Assembly (NCBI RefSeq): GCF_000819745.1
Contig: NZ_CDDA01000025.1
Location: 86,185 to 150,184 of the forward strand
DNA length: 64,000 nt
Source: Aeromonas bestiarum
Lineage (GTDB): Bacteria > Pseudomonadota > Gammaproteobacteria > Enterobacterales > Aeromonadaceae
Direction: 5' to 3'
The notes beneath the pieces were generated by a model. It was given only the letters and a program-made list of their open reading frames with translations. It was not told where the DNA came from and made no database searches. The position numbers and the translations under genes are program-made. This document shows, one piece after another, positions 9,401-17,640 of the stretch. Numbering within the stretch: the first letter of the stretch is position 1; each line of letters starts with the position of its first letter.

Positions 9401-9644
9401 CCGGAGCCTGTGGCTGTCCCGGCACCGGGGCATCCGGGGCTGCGGCATCTGGCGTGGCGGAAGCAGGAGAATCGTCATAGAGGGCCAGTGTCAGCTTGGC
9501 GTCATCTGCAATATTGAGCTTGGCGCCGGGCTGAAGGATTTCACCTTTCTGCAGAGGGCGACTGCTACCATCGGCCAGCAATATTTGAACGTTGCCTTCA
9601 ACAGAAGAAACCACCACGGTTTTGTCGATTACTTGGGTACGCAT
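3459..9644 (-). CDS. Giant RTX adhesin with LapA-type retention module
   Basis: A 2,061-residue cell-surface adhesin predicted to be exported by the type I system encoded upstream and held in the outer membrane for biofilm attachment. Residues 1-60 form a LapA/BapA-type retention module (start VIDKTVVVSSVEGNV). A Pro/Ala linker and a LapG-type di-alanine site, S111-A112-A113-G114, follow, then a glycine run. Two cadherin/Ig-like repeats of about 100 residues (each with a TFTPAPNYDG-like motif) come next, then VCBS-like modules. A von Willebrand A domain has its DSSGS metal site near residue 1045. From about 1895 there are RTX nonapeptides (GGxGxDxxx) and an LDLSDLL type I secretion end. I prefer the ATG at 9644: GGAG lies eight bases upstream, whereas the ATG at 9650 sits too close. 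It has its own promoter region after the lapD terminator. Base composition shifts inside the gene near 7,000-8,040. Confidence 0.88.
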   Translation of the reverse strand: MRTQVIDKTVVVSSVEGNVQILLADGSSRPLQKGEILQPGAKLNIADDAKLTLALYDDSPASATPDAAAPDAPVPGQPQAPDAGSATSPDIAALQQSILQGVDPTQNFEASAAGGAPAAGGGGGGIGGVAGASGNGGFVTIDRTGDATIAAAGFDTTYQTEPVVDTQQLAEPLLTNELADQGEQLTVPEDGVLNGNVLTNTVNADGPDAASVLFFSWGDNVNVVVGTSVTIDGVGSLVINADGSFTFTPAPNYDGAVPPATYTVTDGTDTVQSTLELTIIPANDLSDQNESVVATEDTLISGNLLANTIDNDGPQAPSVTGFSWGSIINPALGTPVTLTGVGTLVVNADGSYLFTPAPNYDGPVPTVNYTVTDGTDTVQSTLSIAITSVDEPVGLAGLQLEGGELTLNEAALADGSNPNATALTQSGVFTFNAADGVQSLTLGGVTLISNGQAITVFPQAITSPLGNQLVVTGINYNPVTGLGSVNYSYTLSDNENHTKPVNDAALGESFGVVLVDTDGDSTSGSLDVVILDDVPSVTLTSGSEGVGSVFVDESLVSLGGAGNDGVASASLSAASVQAQFNPAFGADGAGTIGYSLALTGSNVVSGLFAVDPQAPDGQGEAIVLNQVGNVITGSAGGVDYFTLTINPSTGEVTLALLDNVWHGDSGNADDSVALSLGSGVLTLVQTVTDADGDSASAAIDVGTGGVFQFEDDGPSVTINAVVDGGISLTTQDAQTIGAASDTATGSFAAAFLAAAVPSYGADGPGTTTVGSYSLSVTNSNSELTSNGLAITLTKVGSDIVGSTSAGEVFRISVASNGTVTLTQSAELDHLPEDVDNSNDNNLISLANGKVLLSATVTVVDGDNDTATGTVSADLGGNISFEDDVPSVSNNLTVQLDDDALANGIPDGPNDDDNAVNTNGILAHNFGADGAGSVQWLTTGAPAGFTYETNPAGALLVKQGATTVLTVTLNSATGAYSVTQNAPIQHANADQENNQAFTLNYQVIDGDGDTASGTLAINVDDDTPVAKNDTAIVAESSDKDFNVAFVLDSSGSISNSEFTTMINAVKAAGQALFNGTDGDVKITIVAFSSDSLAYAPVTSIAAFNALVDDIIANRPFNGDTDFTDAIQQTMVSYAPIEGWSNQVFFISDGNPNEQTGTGGNSLSNATATAWNTFVDSNAINVTAIGVGDGINTTRLQDVDLDGSGAPILVTDFNGLINTLLGQISGNFVSGNVLLGNNSVVGGGDDDSYGADGPGRIMSIKINGTTYSWDGVLDGDQQLTNITTALGGKLTFNFATGTWGYTSPQSVAADTSESFDYVIVDKDGDQASATLTINIEDAAPVIGKVDEDELTGGITDGDAQTTTVSGSLVELLVGTNSGQFSLDTTPNVMPSLTSDGVTVTYGFSGNTLTAMAGAATVFTLVVQSNGSYTFTLLGPLDHQNANGDDNELLTLNLTGAIRASDGVNPLPLAGDLLIQVEDDVPTIQASTNLVYSNSSNPGGGTGVFDYSTGADNRGTGPFSSSDSDFNAIGLTGTVGGSAITSQLVTWVSENASTATFDIEFNYAPNPASPGITQEATGTLTFDKLNGTYTVSLDEPIEGFSVLKTSASLSITGYASGGSVPDNSQPDVSVAKLDNDFYVQFRGAAEPGGGTGTNNLQTGGANTSVFANGELFTQASSWVSVSNSANGVGGDTIGKGEVLDLTFHTTNPTGTVVANPDGRAEGIFLKFDGINSEDLVVVLKLIGTGGITTTRALVISNSDIVKSGSSAATLAALLAYGITLDNNDGAIVIEHNDYNGVGENWQIYGAQILTSVEGITTTTALNFNAAFGDTGGSNTTTDFTGQTDSDVVKVSDIGLITSENTTLDAELDFQVGVKDADNDATSNTNLHVTIEAGTTFIGSALADVIQGGEGNDTLSGLAGDDTLIGGLGDDILIGGLGSDTMTGGAGSDTFKWIAGNADGSTDNITDFTLGSPASGGDVLDLSDLLVGVPSGGSNEDLATVLDNYLQFDTTANKLTIDTNGLPSGGSQLTVQFQGSLDLDHSGGLTTNHDIIKQLLDDGNLKVDP

Positions 9645-9868
9645 ATCCATTGCTCCAACATGACAGATCTTGATGTCTACACCATAGATGCCTGTCCGCC
9701 TCGCTTCCGTTGCAAAAATGTACAAGATGGGTTCAAACCGGGAGCAATGCTGCGCATTAAATCGAAGGGTCTTTTTTTATATTGTTGAATCAGTCACTTG
9801 ATAGGGATTCGAGTAAGCCCTTACGCGATTACTCAGCTGAAAGTCTTAATACTTATGTTTAATTCGCA
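9645..9868 (-). promoter_or_regulatory. Promoter region of the adhesin gene
   Basis: This 224-base stretch lies between the terminator after lapD and the adhesin start. Since a strong terminator closes the lapBCEGD transcript, adhesin transcription should begin here. The part at 9760-9870 is AT-rich. I cannot assign a single -35/-10 pair or a cyclic-di-GMP regulator site with confidence. Confidence 0.45.
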
Positions 9869-9893
9869 TAAAAAAAGGGCCCTCATGGGGCCC
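9869..9893 (-). terminator. Intrinsic terminator between lapD and the adhesin
   Basis: On the minus strand GGGCCC-CATGA-GGGCCC is followed by a run of T (plus-strand A run 9870-9876). It is 19 bases beyond the lapD stop and separates the secretion/regulation operon from the adhesin gene. Confidence 0.88.
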
Positions 9894-9911
9894 ATTCTTG
9901 GCGCTAATGGC

Positions 9912-11837
9912 TCAGGACAAAGGAAAAGCGGGGTGTACGAAGCCCTGATAACCATCGATATGCAACTTGGAGAGCAACTCGACCTGATGCTGATCCTCAA
10001 CACGGGTTGCGATGGTAGTCACACCCGCATTGTGAGCGGCGCGGCAAACTGCGGCCAGGAAGGAGGTATCGGCCCCTGGCTCCATGACCTGACTGGTATA
10101 ACCATGGTCAACCTTGACATAGGCTGGCGCCAGCTCCTCCAGATACCCCAGAGACTGGAAGTGACGACCATAATGATCGACACCCCACTCGAACCCATGC
10201 TCCTGCAAGGTGTTCACCAAGGCGGTCACATGTTCCTTGTGCTTCATGATGGCGGCCTCAGGTATCTCAAACAGCAACCTGTCCTTCAATTCGGCGTGAG
10301 TCGACAGATACCCCGTCAGCCAGGTCAGAAACTCATCAGAACAGAGAGAGCCTGCCGTGATATTGATGGCCAGCACCAGATCTGATTGCCGTTCAAACAG
10401 GGGCACGCAGGCATCCAGTACTGCCTGATCAAACTCGCTGCCCAGCTTGAACTGCTCGATGGCTGGCAAGAATTGGCCGGCAAAATAGTCGGTACCGTCG
10501 CGTGAAATAGAGGCAAACAACTCGGCATGCAGTCGAACCCCATTGTCGAAACGGCAAGCCGGCTGGGCCTTGAAGCGCCACAAGTGCCGGACAATGGCAT
10601 CTTGCACCAGATCGCGCCAGGCCAGACGCCCCATCAAGCCCTGATCGGTACCACCTTCCATCACCACGGCACCACGGCGCTCATTGCGCGCCTTGCCCAA
10701 GGCGTTGTCGGCCTTGGTCAGCAAGGCCGAGAGATCGTCATTACCGTCACGTCCCGCAATACCGATGACGGAGAGGGCATCCCCTTCTCCCATGGGATTC
10801 ACGACCAGGTCCGCAATACGGGCGTTGATGGCTTCGGCCAGCTCCTTCAGCTGAGCCAGGTCATCGGTAGGACACAGCAGCGCATATTCCGTGGCGGAGA
10901 TCCGTGCCAAAGCCGAGCCATCCCACCCCTTCAACTGCTCTTTCAAGGTCTGTGCTATCGACTTGACCATGTTGTCCCGCGCGGCAAAGCCCTCTTCACG
11001 GTACAGGTCATCCAGCATATCGACCGCCACCAGCATGACTCCACCTTGCCCCGCTTCGGCAATCCATGCGTTGACCTGGCCGACAAAATAGGCCCGGTTA
11101 CCCAAGCCGGAAACGGCGTCCACATAGACACGCTCCCGCAATTTTTCGGCCTCTTCCGCTTGCTCTTTAAACTGCAGCGCCAGCTTGCTGGAGAGGGTGT
11201 TGATGGCCTGCACCACCTGTTTCAACTCATGGGTCTTGGGTTCTGGAATGGCGTGGCCAAAGTGGTGCAGTTCAATCTCCACCGCCTGCTCACAGATCTG
11301 TTTGAGCGGCTTGAGCAGATAATTCAATGCTCTCATCAACAAAATGGTGGTGATCAAAAAACCGATCAGGAACCAGCTTGCCAGTTCACTCATCCCTCGC
11401 CATAGCTCGTAATAGGCCTGCCCCGGGTGACCCACTACTTTCAATTTGCCCAGTTGCAGCCAGCCTGAGGTCAGAATTGACTCGTTGGATACCTCGGGAA
11501 ACAGACCCAGACCAATGAACCATTGCGGCACACCCTGAATGTTATTGGTGTTCTCCTGCTCGATGACATCCTTGGAAGCCAGCAGATCCAGCCGGATCAA
11601 CCGGTAATAACCACCATCAAAGATGGCCTGGATCACTGATTCAGCCCCCACCTTGTCACCGTTTTCCAAATACGGGGTAAGCGCCAGCCCCAGCGAAGTA
11701 GCGGTATTGATGACGGTGGTTTCCTGTTGCTGCGCCAGATAGGTTCGAGTCGAATTGAACTGCACCCAATAAGTGGCCGCAAACAACAATCCGAACAGGA
11801 TCAACATGGTTGCCAATAATTGTCTGTAGAGCGTCAT
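9912..11837 (-). CDS. lapD: LapD-like cyclic-di-GMP receptor with degenerate GGDEF/EAL
   Basis: A 641-residue inner-membrane receptor predicted to bind cyclic-di-GMP in its cytoplasmic EAL domain and sequester the LapG protease in the periplasm, so protecting the surface adhesin. Visible parts are a first membrane helix at about 4-26, a periplasmic LapD/MoxY-type domain, a second helix near 155-175 (SWFLIGFLITTILLM), a HAMP segment, and the GGDEF and EAL folds. Both catalytic motifs are lost. SATEY stands where GGDEF should be (about 311-316), and HAEL replaces the EAL motif near 437, with the downstream metal ligands also changed. This fits a receptor rather than an enzyme. The gene starts three bases after the lapG stop, so the two are probably co-translated. 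Confidence 0.9.
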   Translation of the reverse strand: MTLYRQLLATMLILFGLLFAATYWVQFNSTRTYLAQQQETTVINTATSLGLALTPYLENGDKVGAESVIQAIFDGGYYRLIRLDLLASKDVIEQENTNNIQGVPQWFIGLGLFPEVSNESILTSGWLQLGKLKVVGHPGQAYYELWRGMSELASWFLIGFLITTILLMRALNYLLKPLKQICEQAVEIELHHFGHAIPEPKTHELKQVVQAINTLSSKLALQFKEQAEEAEKLRERVYVDAVSGLGNRAYFVGQVNAWIAEAGQGGVMLVAVDMLDDLYREEGFAARDNMVKSIAQTLKEQLKGWDGSALARISATEYALLCPTDDLAQLKELAEAINARIADLVVNPMGEGDALSVIGIAGRDGNDDLSALLTKADNALGKARNERRGAVVMEGGTDQGLMGRLAWRDLVQDAIVRHLWRFKAQPACRFDNGVRLHAELFASISRDGTDYFAGQFLPAIEQFKLGSEFDQAVLDACVPLFERQSDLVLAINITAGSLCSDEFLTWLTGYLSTHAELKDRLLFEIPEAAIMKHKEHVTALVNTLQEHGFEWGVDHYGRHFQSLGYLEELAPAYVKVDHGYTSQVMEPGADTSFLAAVCRAAHNAGVTTIATRVEDQHQVELLSKLHIDGYQGFVHPAFPLS

Positions 11838-11840
11838 AGG

Positions 11841-12602
11841 TTAATCATCCAAATTCACCACAGGCTGAGCCAATCGCCCTGAAGTCATGCGATTGCGTAA
11901 ATCACTCCATAATCCCAAGCGTGACGACTGCCCGGCCAGTTCCCCTTGGCCACGCGCCTTCATCAACCACAAGTGACTACCGTTAAAGCTGTATATCGGC
12001 ACCAGATCCCTGCGCTGACTGGCAGGGCGGATCGAACCGATCAAATTATCCAAAATCACAGGCACAGAGGAAGGCGTGTCATAGTAGGCAACAACCATAT
12101 GAAACTGGTTATAATCCAATGCCTTGACATATACCATCCGCATTTTTTCATCCGGAATGCCAAGCTCCAGCAGGGTGAAATACTTGGAAATGCTGAAGTC
12201 TTCGCAATCACCGCCTGCCGCCCCCAAAAACTCCAGCGGGGTGGCCCAGTAATCTTTTTTGCGCCACAACTTGATGTCATCGATGAAGCGCATCTGGTTG
12301 AAAAACTGGTTTACCTTCTCCAGCTTCTGGCGCTCGTTCAGCCCTGCAGCACGATTTTGCATGACCAGCGTACGCCAGGTCGTCACACGCTTGCCCGCCC
12401 TGACCCCATAGGTTTCCTGAGCGCGCTGGACCAATTTGAGATCTTCGGGTGTCAGAGGCTGACTGGCACAGAGCAGCAGCGGAAGTGAAACCAGCAGCAA
12501 CCACAGCGAGTAACGCAACCAGCGAGCGCGTAAACGCCGGCCCAACCCTGAGGCTGACCCCCTGCTGCAACCGCTTGCCTTCCACCACACAGTCACGCTC
12601 AT
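11841..12602 (-). CDS. lapG: LapG-like periplasmic cysteine protease
   Basis: A transglutaminase-like cysteine peptidase (BTLCP family), predicted to cut the adhesin after its N-terminal retention module when cyclic-di-GMP is low. The catalytic triad is visible: Cys in GGDCEDF (about residue 132), His in QFHMV (about 166) and Asp in ILDNL (about 183). The adjacent acidic residues of the DCED motif are where LapG proteins bind calcium. A hydrophobic signal segment (WLLLVSLPLLLCASQ) is preceded by an unusually long, arginine-rich N terminus. The start is therefore uncertain: I chose the ATG at 12602, but a GTG at 12626 or an unseen later start is possible. Its target site is probably the SAAG motif in the adhesin encoded downstream. 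Confidence 0.87.
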   Translation of the reverse strand: MSVTVWWKASGCSRGSASGLGRRLRARWLRYSLWLLLVSLPLLLCASQPLTPEDLKLVQRAQETYGVRAGKRVTTWRTLVMQNRAAGLNERQKLEKVNQFFNQMRFIDDIKLWRKKDYWATPLEFLGAAGGDCEDFSISKYFTLLELGIPDEKMRMVYVKALDYNQFHMVVAYYDTPSSVPVILDNLIGSIRPASQRRDLVPIYSFNGSHLWLMKARGQGELAGQSSRLGLWSDLRNRMTSGRLAQPVVNLDD

Positions 12603-12720
12603 CCTCTGGCATCCAATGACAGTCACTGCCCCGGTCTAGGGTGACCGTGAGAGACAAGGGATGGCGGCAGCACGGCTGCAACCATCCCTTTCAATCGCAT
12701 CAAGCCTGATGCGATCTCCA

Positions 12721-14049
12721 TTACTGTTTAGCTTGCCAGTCAGCCGGCTGCTGGACGTTAAACGCGTTGAGCAGACTGCCTGTGGCGTTGAGGATGCGAT
12801 AGTCAGCCAGCAGAGCGTCATACTCGGCGGTGATGTAGCTGCGGCGCGCCTCAAACAGTTCGTTCTCGGTGTTCAACACGTCAAGCAAGGTACGCTGGCC
12901 CAGACCAAACTGCTTCTTGTACGCCTGTACAGTGTCATAGCTGGCGTCAACGTGCTCTTTCAGGAAGGTCTTCTGTTTGGTCAGCGACTCCTTGGCGTTC
13001 CAGGCCAGGCGTGTTCCCTCTTCAACCTGACGGAAAGCATTCATGTGAATGTCTTTCGCCTGGGAGTAAAGGGCCGAGGTTGCCTTGCTTTCGGCCAGAT
13101 CAGATCCACCACGGAACAGGTTGTAACGCATCCTCACCATGGCGGTCAGATCGTCGTTATGTCCCTTGACCGCATCTATATCCTCGTTCCAGTTCTGATC
13201 CACTTCGAACGACACATTCGGATAGAAACCGGATTTGGAGCCCTCATGCTGGTACTTGGCCGCTTCGATATCCTGCAGAGAGGAGAGCAGAGTCGGGTGC
13301 ACTTCGGTAGCCGTTTTCAATGCGGCATCCAGACTGGCGGGAACAAGTTCTCCATTGGGAACGGGTTGTACCAGATCCTTTGGCATCTCGTTGACGACAC
13401 GAATGAACTCACTCTCGGCATCGCGGTAGTTGTTCTCGGCGGCAGCCTGGTTGGCATAGGCACGGGCAACACGACCATCGATCTGGGTCTGGTCTGCGGT
13501 AGAGCCCAGGCCCGAGTCGGTCCGCTTGCTGATGTCGCTGCGGATCTGCTCATGGGTTTCCAGGTTCTGCTTGGACAGCTCCAGGATCTCCTGCTGGCGC
13601 AGCATGTTGAGGTAAACCTCAGCCACACGCAGCGCCGTGTTCTCCGCCTCGGAGATCATGGCCAGACGCTGAGCGTTGGCTTCGGCATCGGTCCGGGCCA
13701 CGTTGCTGCTGACATTGAAACCGTCAAACAGCATCTGACGCAGGCTGATCCCGGCCTCTTTACGGGTCATAGAGTCATCTATGGTGGTCGAATTGGCACC
13801 TGCTGCACGGGTGGACGGGCTGTCGGTCTTTTCATAACCGACACCACCGCGCAGATCTATGGTGGGGTAATAACCGCCTTTGGCGCCATCATGCTGATAC
13901 AGTCGAGCCTGATAGAGGTCAAAAGCTTCCTTGATTTTCGGATGGGTAGCCAGTGACTGTGCCACTGACTGTTCCAGCGTTTGAGCCTGGGTAAGGCCCG
14001 GGAACAGCACGGCGCCACTTACTAACATGGCAACAATCGTCTTCTTCAT
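12721..14049 (-). CDS. lapE: TolC-family outer-membrane channel of the Lap secretion system
   Basis: A 442-residue outer-membrane efflux protein (LapE/AggA type) that would form the exit duct for the adhesin together with LapB and LapC. A signal peptide ends after the TQAQ region near residue 23. The mature part shows the two repeated TolC halves: each begins with a short helix ending in HP (ATHPKIKEAF, TEVHPTLLSS) and contains the YQHDGAKGGYYP or YQHEGSKSGFYP motif. The ATG at 14049 has GGAG six bases upstream; an in-frame ATG 15 bases earlier is less well placed. It lies 35 bases after lapC and about 118 before lapG in the same orientation. Confidence 0.88.
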   Translation of the reverse strand: MKKTIVAMLVSGAVLFPGLTQAQTLEQSVAQSLATHPKIKEAFDLYQARLYQHDGAKGGYYPTIDLRGGVGYEKTDSPSTRAAGANSTTIDDSMTRKEAGISLRQMLFDGFNVSSNVARTDAEANAQRLAMISEAENTALRVAEVYLNMLRQQEILELSKQNLETHEQIRSDISKRTDSGLGSTADQTQIDGRVARAYANQAAAENNYRDAESEFIRVVNEMPKDLVQPVPNGELVPASLDAALKTATEVHPTLLSSLQDIEAAKYQHEGSKSGFYPNVSFEVDQNWNEDIDAVKGHNDDLTAMVRMRYNLFRGGSDLAESKATSALYSQAKDIHMNAFRQVEEGTRLAWNAKESLTKQKTFLKEHVDASYDTVQAYKKQFGLGQRTLLDVLNTENELFEARRSYITAEYDALLADYRILNATGSLLNAFNVQQPADWQAKQ

Positions 14050-14084
14050 GGTATCTCCAGTCATGTTGTTTTTAGATTGTTGGC

Positions 14085-15503
14085 TTATCGTTCTCTCAGT
14101 GCCGACTGCCTAGCCCGTAATATCGGCTTAAGCAAATAGTCTAGGACACTTTTTTTACCAGTAATAATATCTGCACTGGCTAACATACCGGGGATGATGG
14201 GAAGTGCGTTAAGCTCATCGCCCAAGTAACTTTTCTCGGTGCGAACTCGTACCAGGTAGAAGGAGTTCCCCTCCTCATCCTGGATGGAGTCGGCACTTAT
14301 CTGTTCAACCTTTCCATGTAATCCTCCATAGATAGTGAAGTCATAGGCAGTGATCTTGACCACGGCCTCGAGCCCTGGCCGCAAGAATGCAATGTCTTTC
14401 GGGGAGACCTTGGCCTCGACCAGCAGGGTGTCTTCCAGCGGCACTATCTCCATCAGATCCATCCCAGGTTGCACCACACCCCCAAGGGTATTGATCTTGA
14501 GCTTCTTGATGGTGCCTTTGAGCGGCGCAATCACGCTGGTACGGTCGACCCTGTCCCGCAGCCCTACCTGCCCCTCGGAGAGCTGGCTCAGTTTCCCCTG
14601 CCGCTCGTTGAGCTCCGTCTGTGAGTCGGCCCGAAACTTCAACGCTATGTCGTTGCGCTTGGAGATGGTCTCCCGCAGCACTGAGTTCAGTTTGGGGATC
14701 AGCAGCCGGTTGCTCTCCAGCTCCCCTTGCATCTCGTTGACCTGACGCTCCAGCTTGATGAGCTCGACCTGAGGTACTATCCCCTCCTTGGCCAGCGGGC
14801 GGCTGATATCCAGCTCCTGACGAGCCAGATCCACGCTGCGCCCGACGGTTCTGATCTTGGCGTTGAGCTCTATGGTCTCCTGCTCTTTTTGCTCGATCTG
14901 CTGGCCGAGTATATAGAGCTGGTTGTTCAGGTTGTTGAGTCGCTCATCCTGTACCGACTTTTCACGCGCAACATACTCGGCAAACACGTTCTCGAATCCA
15001 TCAGGAAAATCGATCGGCTGCTTGTCAATGGCCACTTGCTCACGCCAGCCCAGATTGGGCGCGGTCTTGACCACCACACTCTGGATCTCGGCCCTTAGCC
15101 GGGCGATATCGCCCTTGAGGATCACCAGCTCCTGCTCACGCTCCCGAAAATCGGAACGGAAACGGGTGTCATCGATGCGCAGCAGCGGCTGCCCTTTCTC
15201 GACTATGTCACCCTCCTTGACGAAGATCTCCTTGACGATCCCACCCTCCAGGTTCTGGATCACCTGCAGCTGACGGGACGGGATCACCTTGCCCTGCCCG
15301 ACCGTCACCTCGTCCAGCTCGGCCCAGGCTGCCCAGATGATGGCGCTCATGAAGAACAGGAAGCAGGCCCACAGCAGCGCTCTGGCCCGAGTCGGGGTAG
15401 TCAGCAGGACGGCGGCGGCGCCATCGTCGACAAACTCCAGATGCTCGGGGGCAGGCAGCACAGTATCGGACGGCGACTTCTTGAACAGGCCAAATCTAGC
15501 CAT
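14085..15503 (-). CDS. lapC: Type I secretion membrane fusion protein (HlyD family)
   Basis: A 472-residue periplasmic adaptor linking the LapB ATPase to the outer-membrane channel. One membrane helix lies near residues 40-58, after a short cytoplasmic N terminus. A lipoyl-like half (GQGKVIPSRQLQVIQN, EGGIVKEIFVKEGDIVEKGQ) follows, then long coiled-coil arms between about 110 and 300. The returning lipoyl half and the HlyD signature (VRVRTEKSYLG, GMLASADIITGKKSVLDYLLKPI) close the protein. Its first eight bases overlap the end of lapB, so translation is probably coupled. Length and architecture match LapC/RtxD proteins. Confidence 0.92.
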   Translation of the reverse strand: MARFGLFKKSPSDTVLPAPEHLEFVDDGAAAVLLTTPTRARALLWACFLFFMSAIIWAAWAELDEVTVGQGKVIPSRQLQVIQNLEGGIVKEIFVKEGDIVEKGQPLLRIDDTRFRSDFREREQELVILKGDIARLRAEIQSVVVKTAPNLGWREQVAIDKQPIDFPDGFENVFAEYVAREKSVQDERLNNLNNQLYILGQQIEQKEQETIELNAKIRTVGRSVDLARQELDISRPLAKEGIVPQVELIKLERQVNEMQGELESNRLLIPKLNSVLRETISKRNDIALKFRADSQTELNERQGKLSQLSEGQVGLRDRVDRTSVIAPLKGTIKKLKINTLGGVVQPGMDLMEIVPLEDTLLVEAKVSPKDIAFLRPGLEAVVKITAYDFTIYGGLHGKVEQISADSIQDEEGNSFYLVRVRTEKSYLGDELNALPIIPGMLASADIITGKKSVLDYLLKPILRARQSALRER

Positions 15504-17640
15504 TGGACGCCTCCTGCACTCGCACCTTGCCTTCCTTCAACTGTTGCAACACCACCTCTTTGGGTCCATCTGCCACTATCTGCCCCTGCTCCACGACGAT
15601 GACCCGCGATGCGACATCGAGCATGGAGGTCTTGTGAGTGATGAGGATCAGGGTCGTCTCCGGTCCCAGTCGTGCCAGCTCATGCTTGACCTGCATCTCT
15701 GACTGGTTATCCATGTTGGAAGTGGGTTCGTCCATCACCAGAATGGGGGGATCGTTGAGCAGGGCCCGGGCCAGCAGGATTGCCTGACGCTGACCGCCGG
15801 AGAGCTGCCGCCCCCCTTCACCTATCTGGCGGTCCAGACCGTTCGGGTCCCGGTTGGTAAAATTGGTCACCCCGGCTCGTTTGGCCGCGCGCATGACCCG
15901 CACATCGTCCACCAGCGGGTTGCCGAGCATTATGTTGTCGCGCACCGAGCCAAAAAACAGAGTCACGTCTTGCGGCACACAGCCTATGTTGCGCCGGATC
16001 ACGGATGCCGGCAGCTGATCCAGCTCGAACCCGTCGATGCGCACCGAGCCATCGGTCGGCCGATACAGGCCCATCAGGATCTTCTCGAGGGTCGTCTTGC
16101 CCGCCCCGATCCGGCCTATGATGGCCACCTTCTCGCCTGGCTCGATCCGCAGATTGATGTTGTGCAGTGTGCTGCTTTCCATCCCGGGGTACTTGAACGA
16201 CACATTGTCAAATTCGATCCGGCCGGCGATGACAGGGTGATGAATGTACTGCTTACCCTCCTCCTGCTCGCCCGGCGTCATCATGATCTTCTCCAGGATC
16301 TCCAGCGCGGATTTGGCCTGGTTGTAGCGGGTGGAGAGCACAGAGAGTTGCACCATGGGGGCGATAGCGCGGCTCGACAGCATGACGGCGGCGATCATGC
16401 CGCCCATGGTGACCAGCCCTTCCGATATCTGATAGACACCAACGATCACCAGGCCCACTGTCACCACCTGCTGGATGTAGCTGGCCAGGGACGACATTGA
16501 GTTGGTGATGCGGCGCGTCTGCACGCCCCAGGTCGATATATGGGATACAGCCTGCTCCCAGCGGTGCTGGAACATACTCTCGGCGCCGAAGATCTTGACG
16601 GTCTCCAGCCCGGAAATACTCTCGATGAGGTTGGCATTTTTCTGGGAAGCGAGCCGCGAGCCCTCTTCGATGGACTGCTTGAGGGGCGCCTGGATATAGA
16701 AGCTGTAGGCCACCAGGATCAACATGGCGACGATGGGCACCACCACCATGACGCCGGCAAACATCCAGATTATAAAGAGGAAGAAGACCGCAAAGGGCAG
16801 ATCGATAAGGGTAGAAACCGTCGCGGAAGTGAAAAATTCCCGCACCGACTCGAACTCCTGCAGATGTTTGGCAAAGGCGCCGGTGGAGGCCGGTCTTGAC
16901 TCCATCCGCATGCCCATCACCTTGGCGAAGATCTTGGCCGACAGCAGCACGTCCGATTTCTTGCCTGCGATATCGATAAAATAGCTGCGCAACTGACGCA
17001 TCACGAAATCGAAGGTAAACACCACCATGGCGCCCACCGCCAGCACCCAGAGCGACTCGAACGCCAGGTTGGGCACTATCTTGTCATAGACGTTCATGGT
17101 GAACAGCGGGCTGGCCACCGCAAACAGGTTGATCAAGACGGAGGCGATCAGCACATCCCGATAGATGCCACGGGATTCAAACAAGGTGCTCCAGAACCAG
17201 TGTCCATCACGGGTCTCCAGCACCTTGGGGGAACGATCATCAAACTTGAACTGCTTTTTGACGAAGAAAAGCCGACCCAGATATTCATCACCCAGCTGGG
17301 CAATGCCGAGCCACTCGGTCGCATCCCCTGCCTGAGGAAAAATCACCTTGCCCTGGGTTCTGTCTTCGTTCCACTCCAGCAGTATGCAGGCACCGCCGTT
17401 GCGCATCTGCAGCACGCAAGGCAACAAGAGGGAGGAGATATCGGCAAGGGGCTGGATCACTTCTCGTGCAGACAGTCCCCCCCGCTCGGCGGCGCGACTG
17501 AACAGGTTCGGGGTCAGCAGGCCGGACACCAGCGGCAATCCAGTGGTCAGGGCATCCCTGCTGTTGGGTACGCCATAAAAGCGGGTCAGGAAGACCAGGC
17601 ACTCCAACAACTCATCAATACGGTTAGTTTCTGCTTGCAT
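15496..17640 (-). CDS. lapB: Type I secretion ABC transporter, LapB type
   Basis: A 714-residue inner-membrane exporter combining a C39-like N-terminal domain (about 1-130), a six-helix membrane domain (about 160-440) and an ATPase. The C39-like part lacks the catalytic cysteine, as in RTX exporters that do not process their cargo. The Walker A segment is GRIGAGKTT near residue 515, the signature is LSGGQRQ near 610, and Walker B reads ILVMDEPTS near 633. It is the first gene of lapBCEGD. The ATG at 17640 follows AGGA. The cargo is very likely the RTX adhesin at the end of the cluster. Confidence 0.92.
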   Translation of the reverse strand: MQAETNRIDELLECLVFLTRFYGVPNSRDALTTGLPLVSGLLTPNLFSRAAERGGLSAREVIQPLADISSLLLPCVLQMRNGGACILLEWNEDRTQGKVIFPQAGDATEWLGIAQLGDEYLGRLFFVKKQFKFDDRSPKVLETRDGHWFWSTLFESRGIYRDVLIASVLINLFAVASPLFTMNVYDKIVPNLAFESLWVLAVGAMVVFTFDFVMRQLRSYFIDIAGKKSDVLLSAKIFAKVMGMRMESRPASTGAFAKHLQEFESVREFFTSATVSTLIDLPFAVFFLFIIWMFAGVMVVVPIVAMLILVAYSFYIQAPLKQSIEEGSRLASQKNANLIESISGLETVKIFGAESMFQHRWEQAVSHISTWGVQTRRITNSMSSLASYIQQVVTVGLVIVGVYQISEGLVTMGGMIAAVMLSSRAIAPMVQLSVLSTRYNQAKSALEILEKIMMTPGEQEEGKQYIHHPVIAGRIEFDNVSFKYPGMESSTLHNINLRIEPGEKVAIIGRIGAGKTTLEKILMGLYRPTDGSVRIDGFELDQLPASVIRRNIGCVPQDVTLFFGSVRDNIMLGNPLVDDVRVMRAAKRAGVTNFTNRDPNGLDRQIGEGGRQLSGGQRQAILLARALLNDPPILVMDEPTSNMDNQSEMQVKHELARLGPETTLILITHKTSMLDVASRVIVVEQGQIVADGPKEVVLQQLKEGKVRVQEASNG

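Noticed and set aside
3459..9644. CRISPR-like or satellite DNA in the adhesin gene
   Set aside because: The repeats are protein modules of about 100 residues with diverged DNA, in one continuous reading frame.
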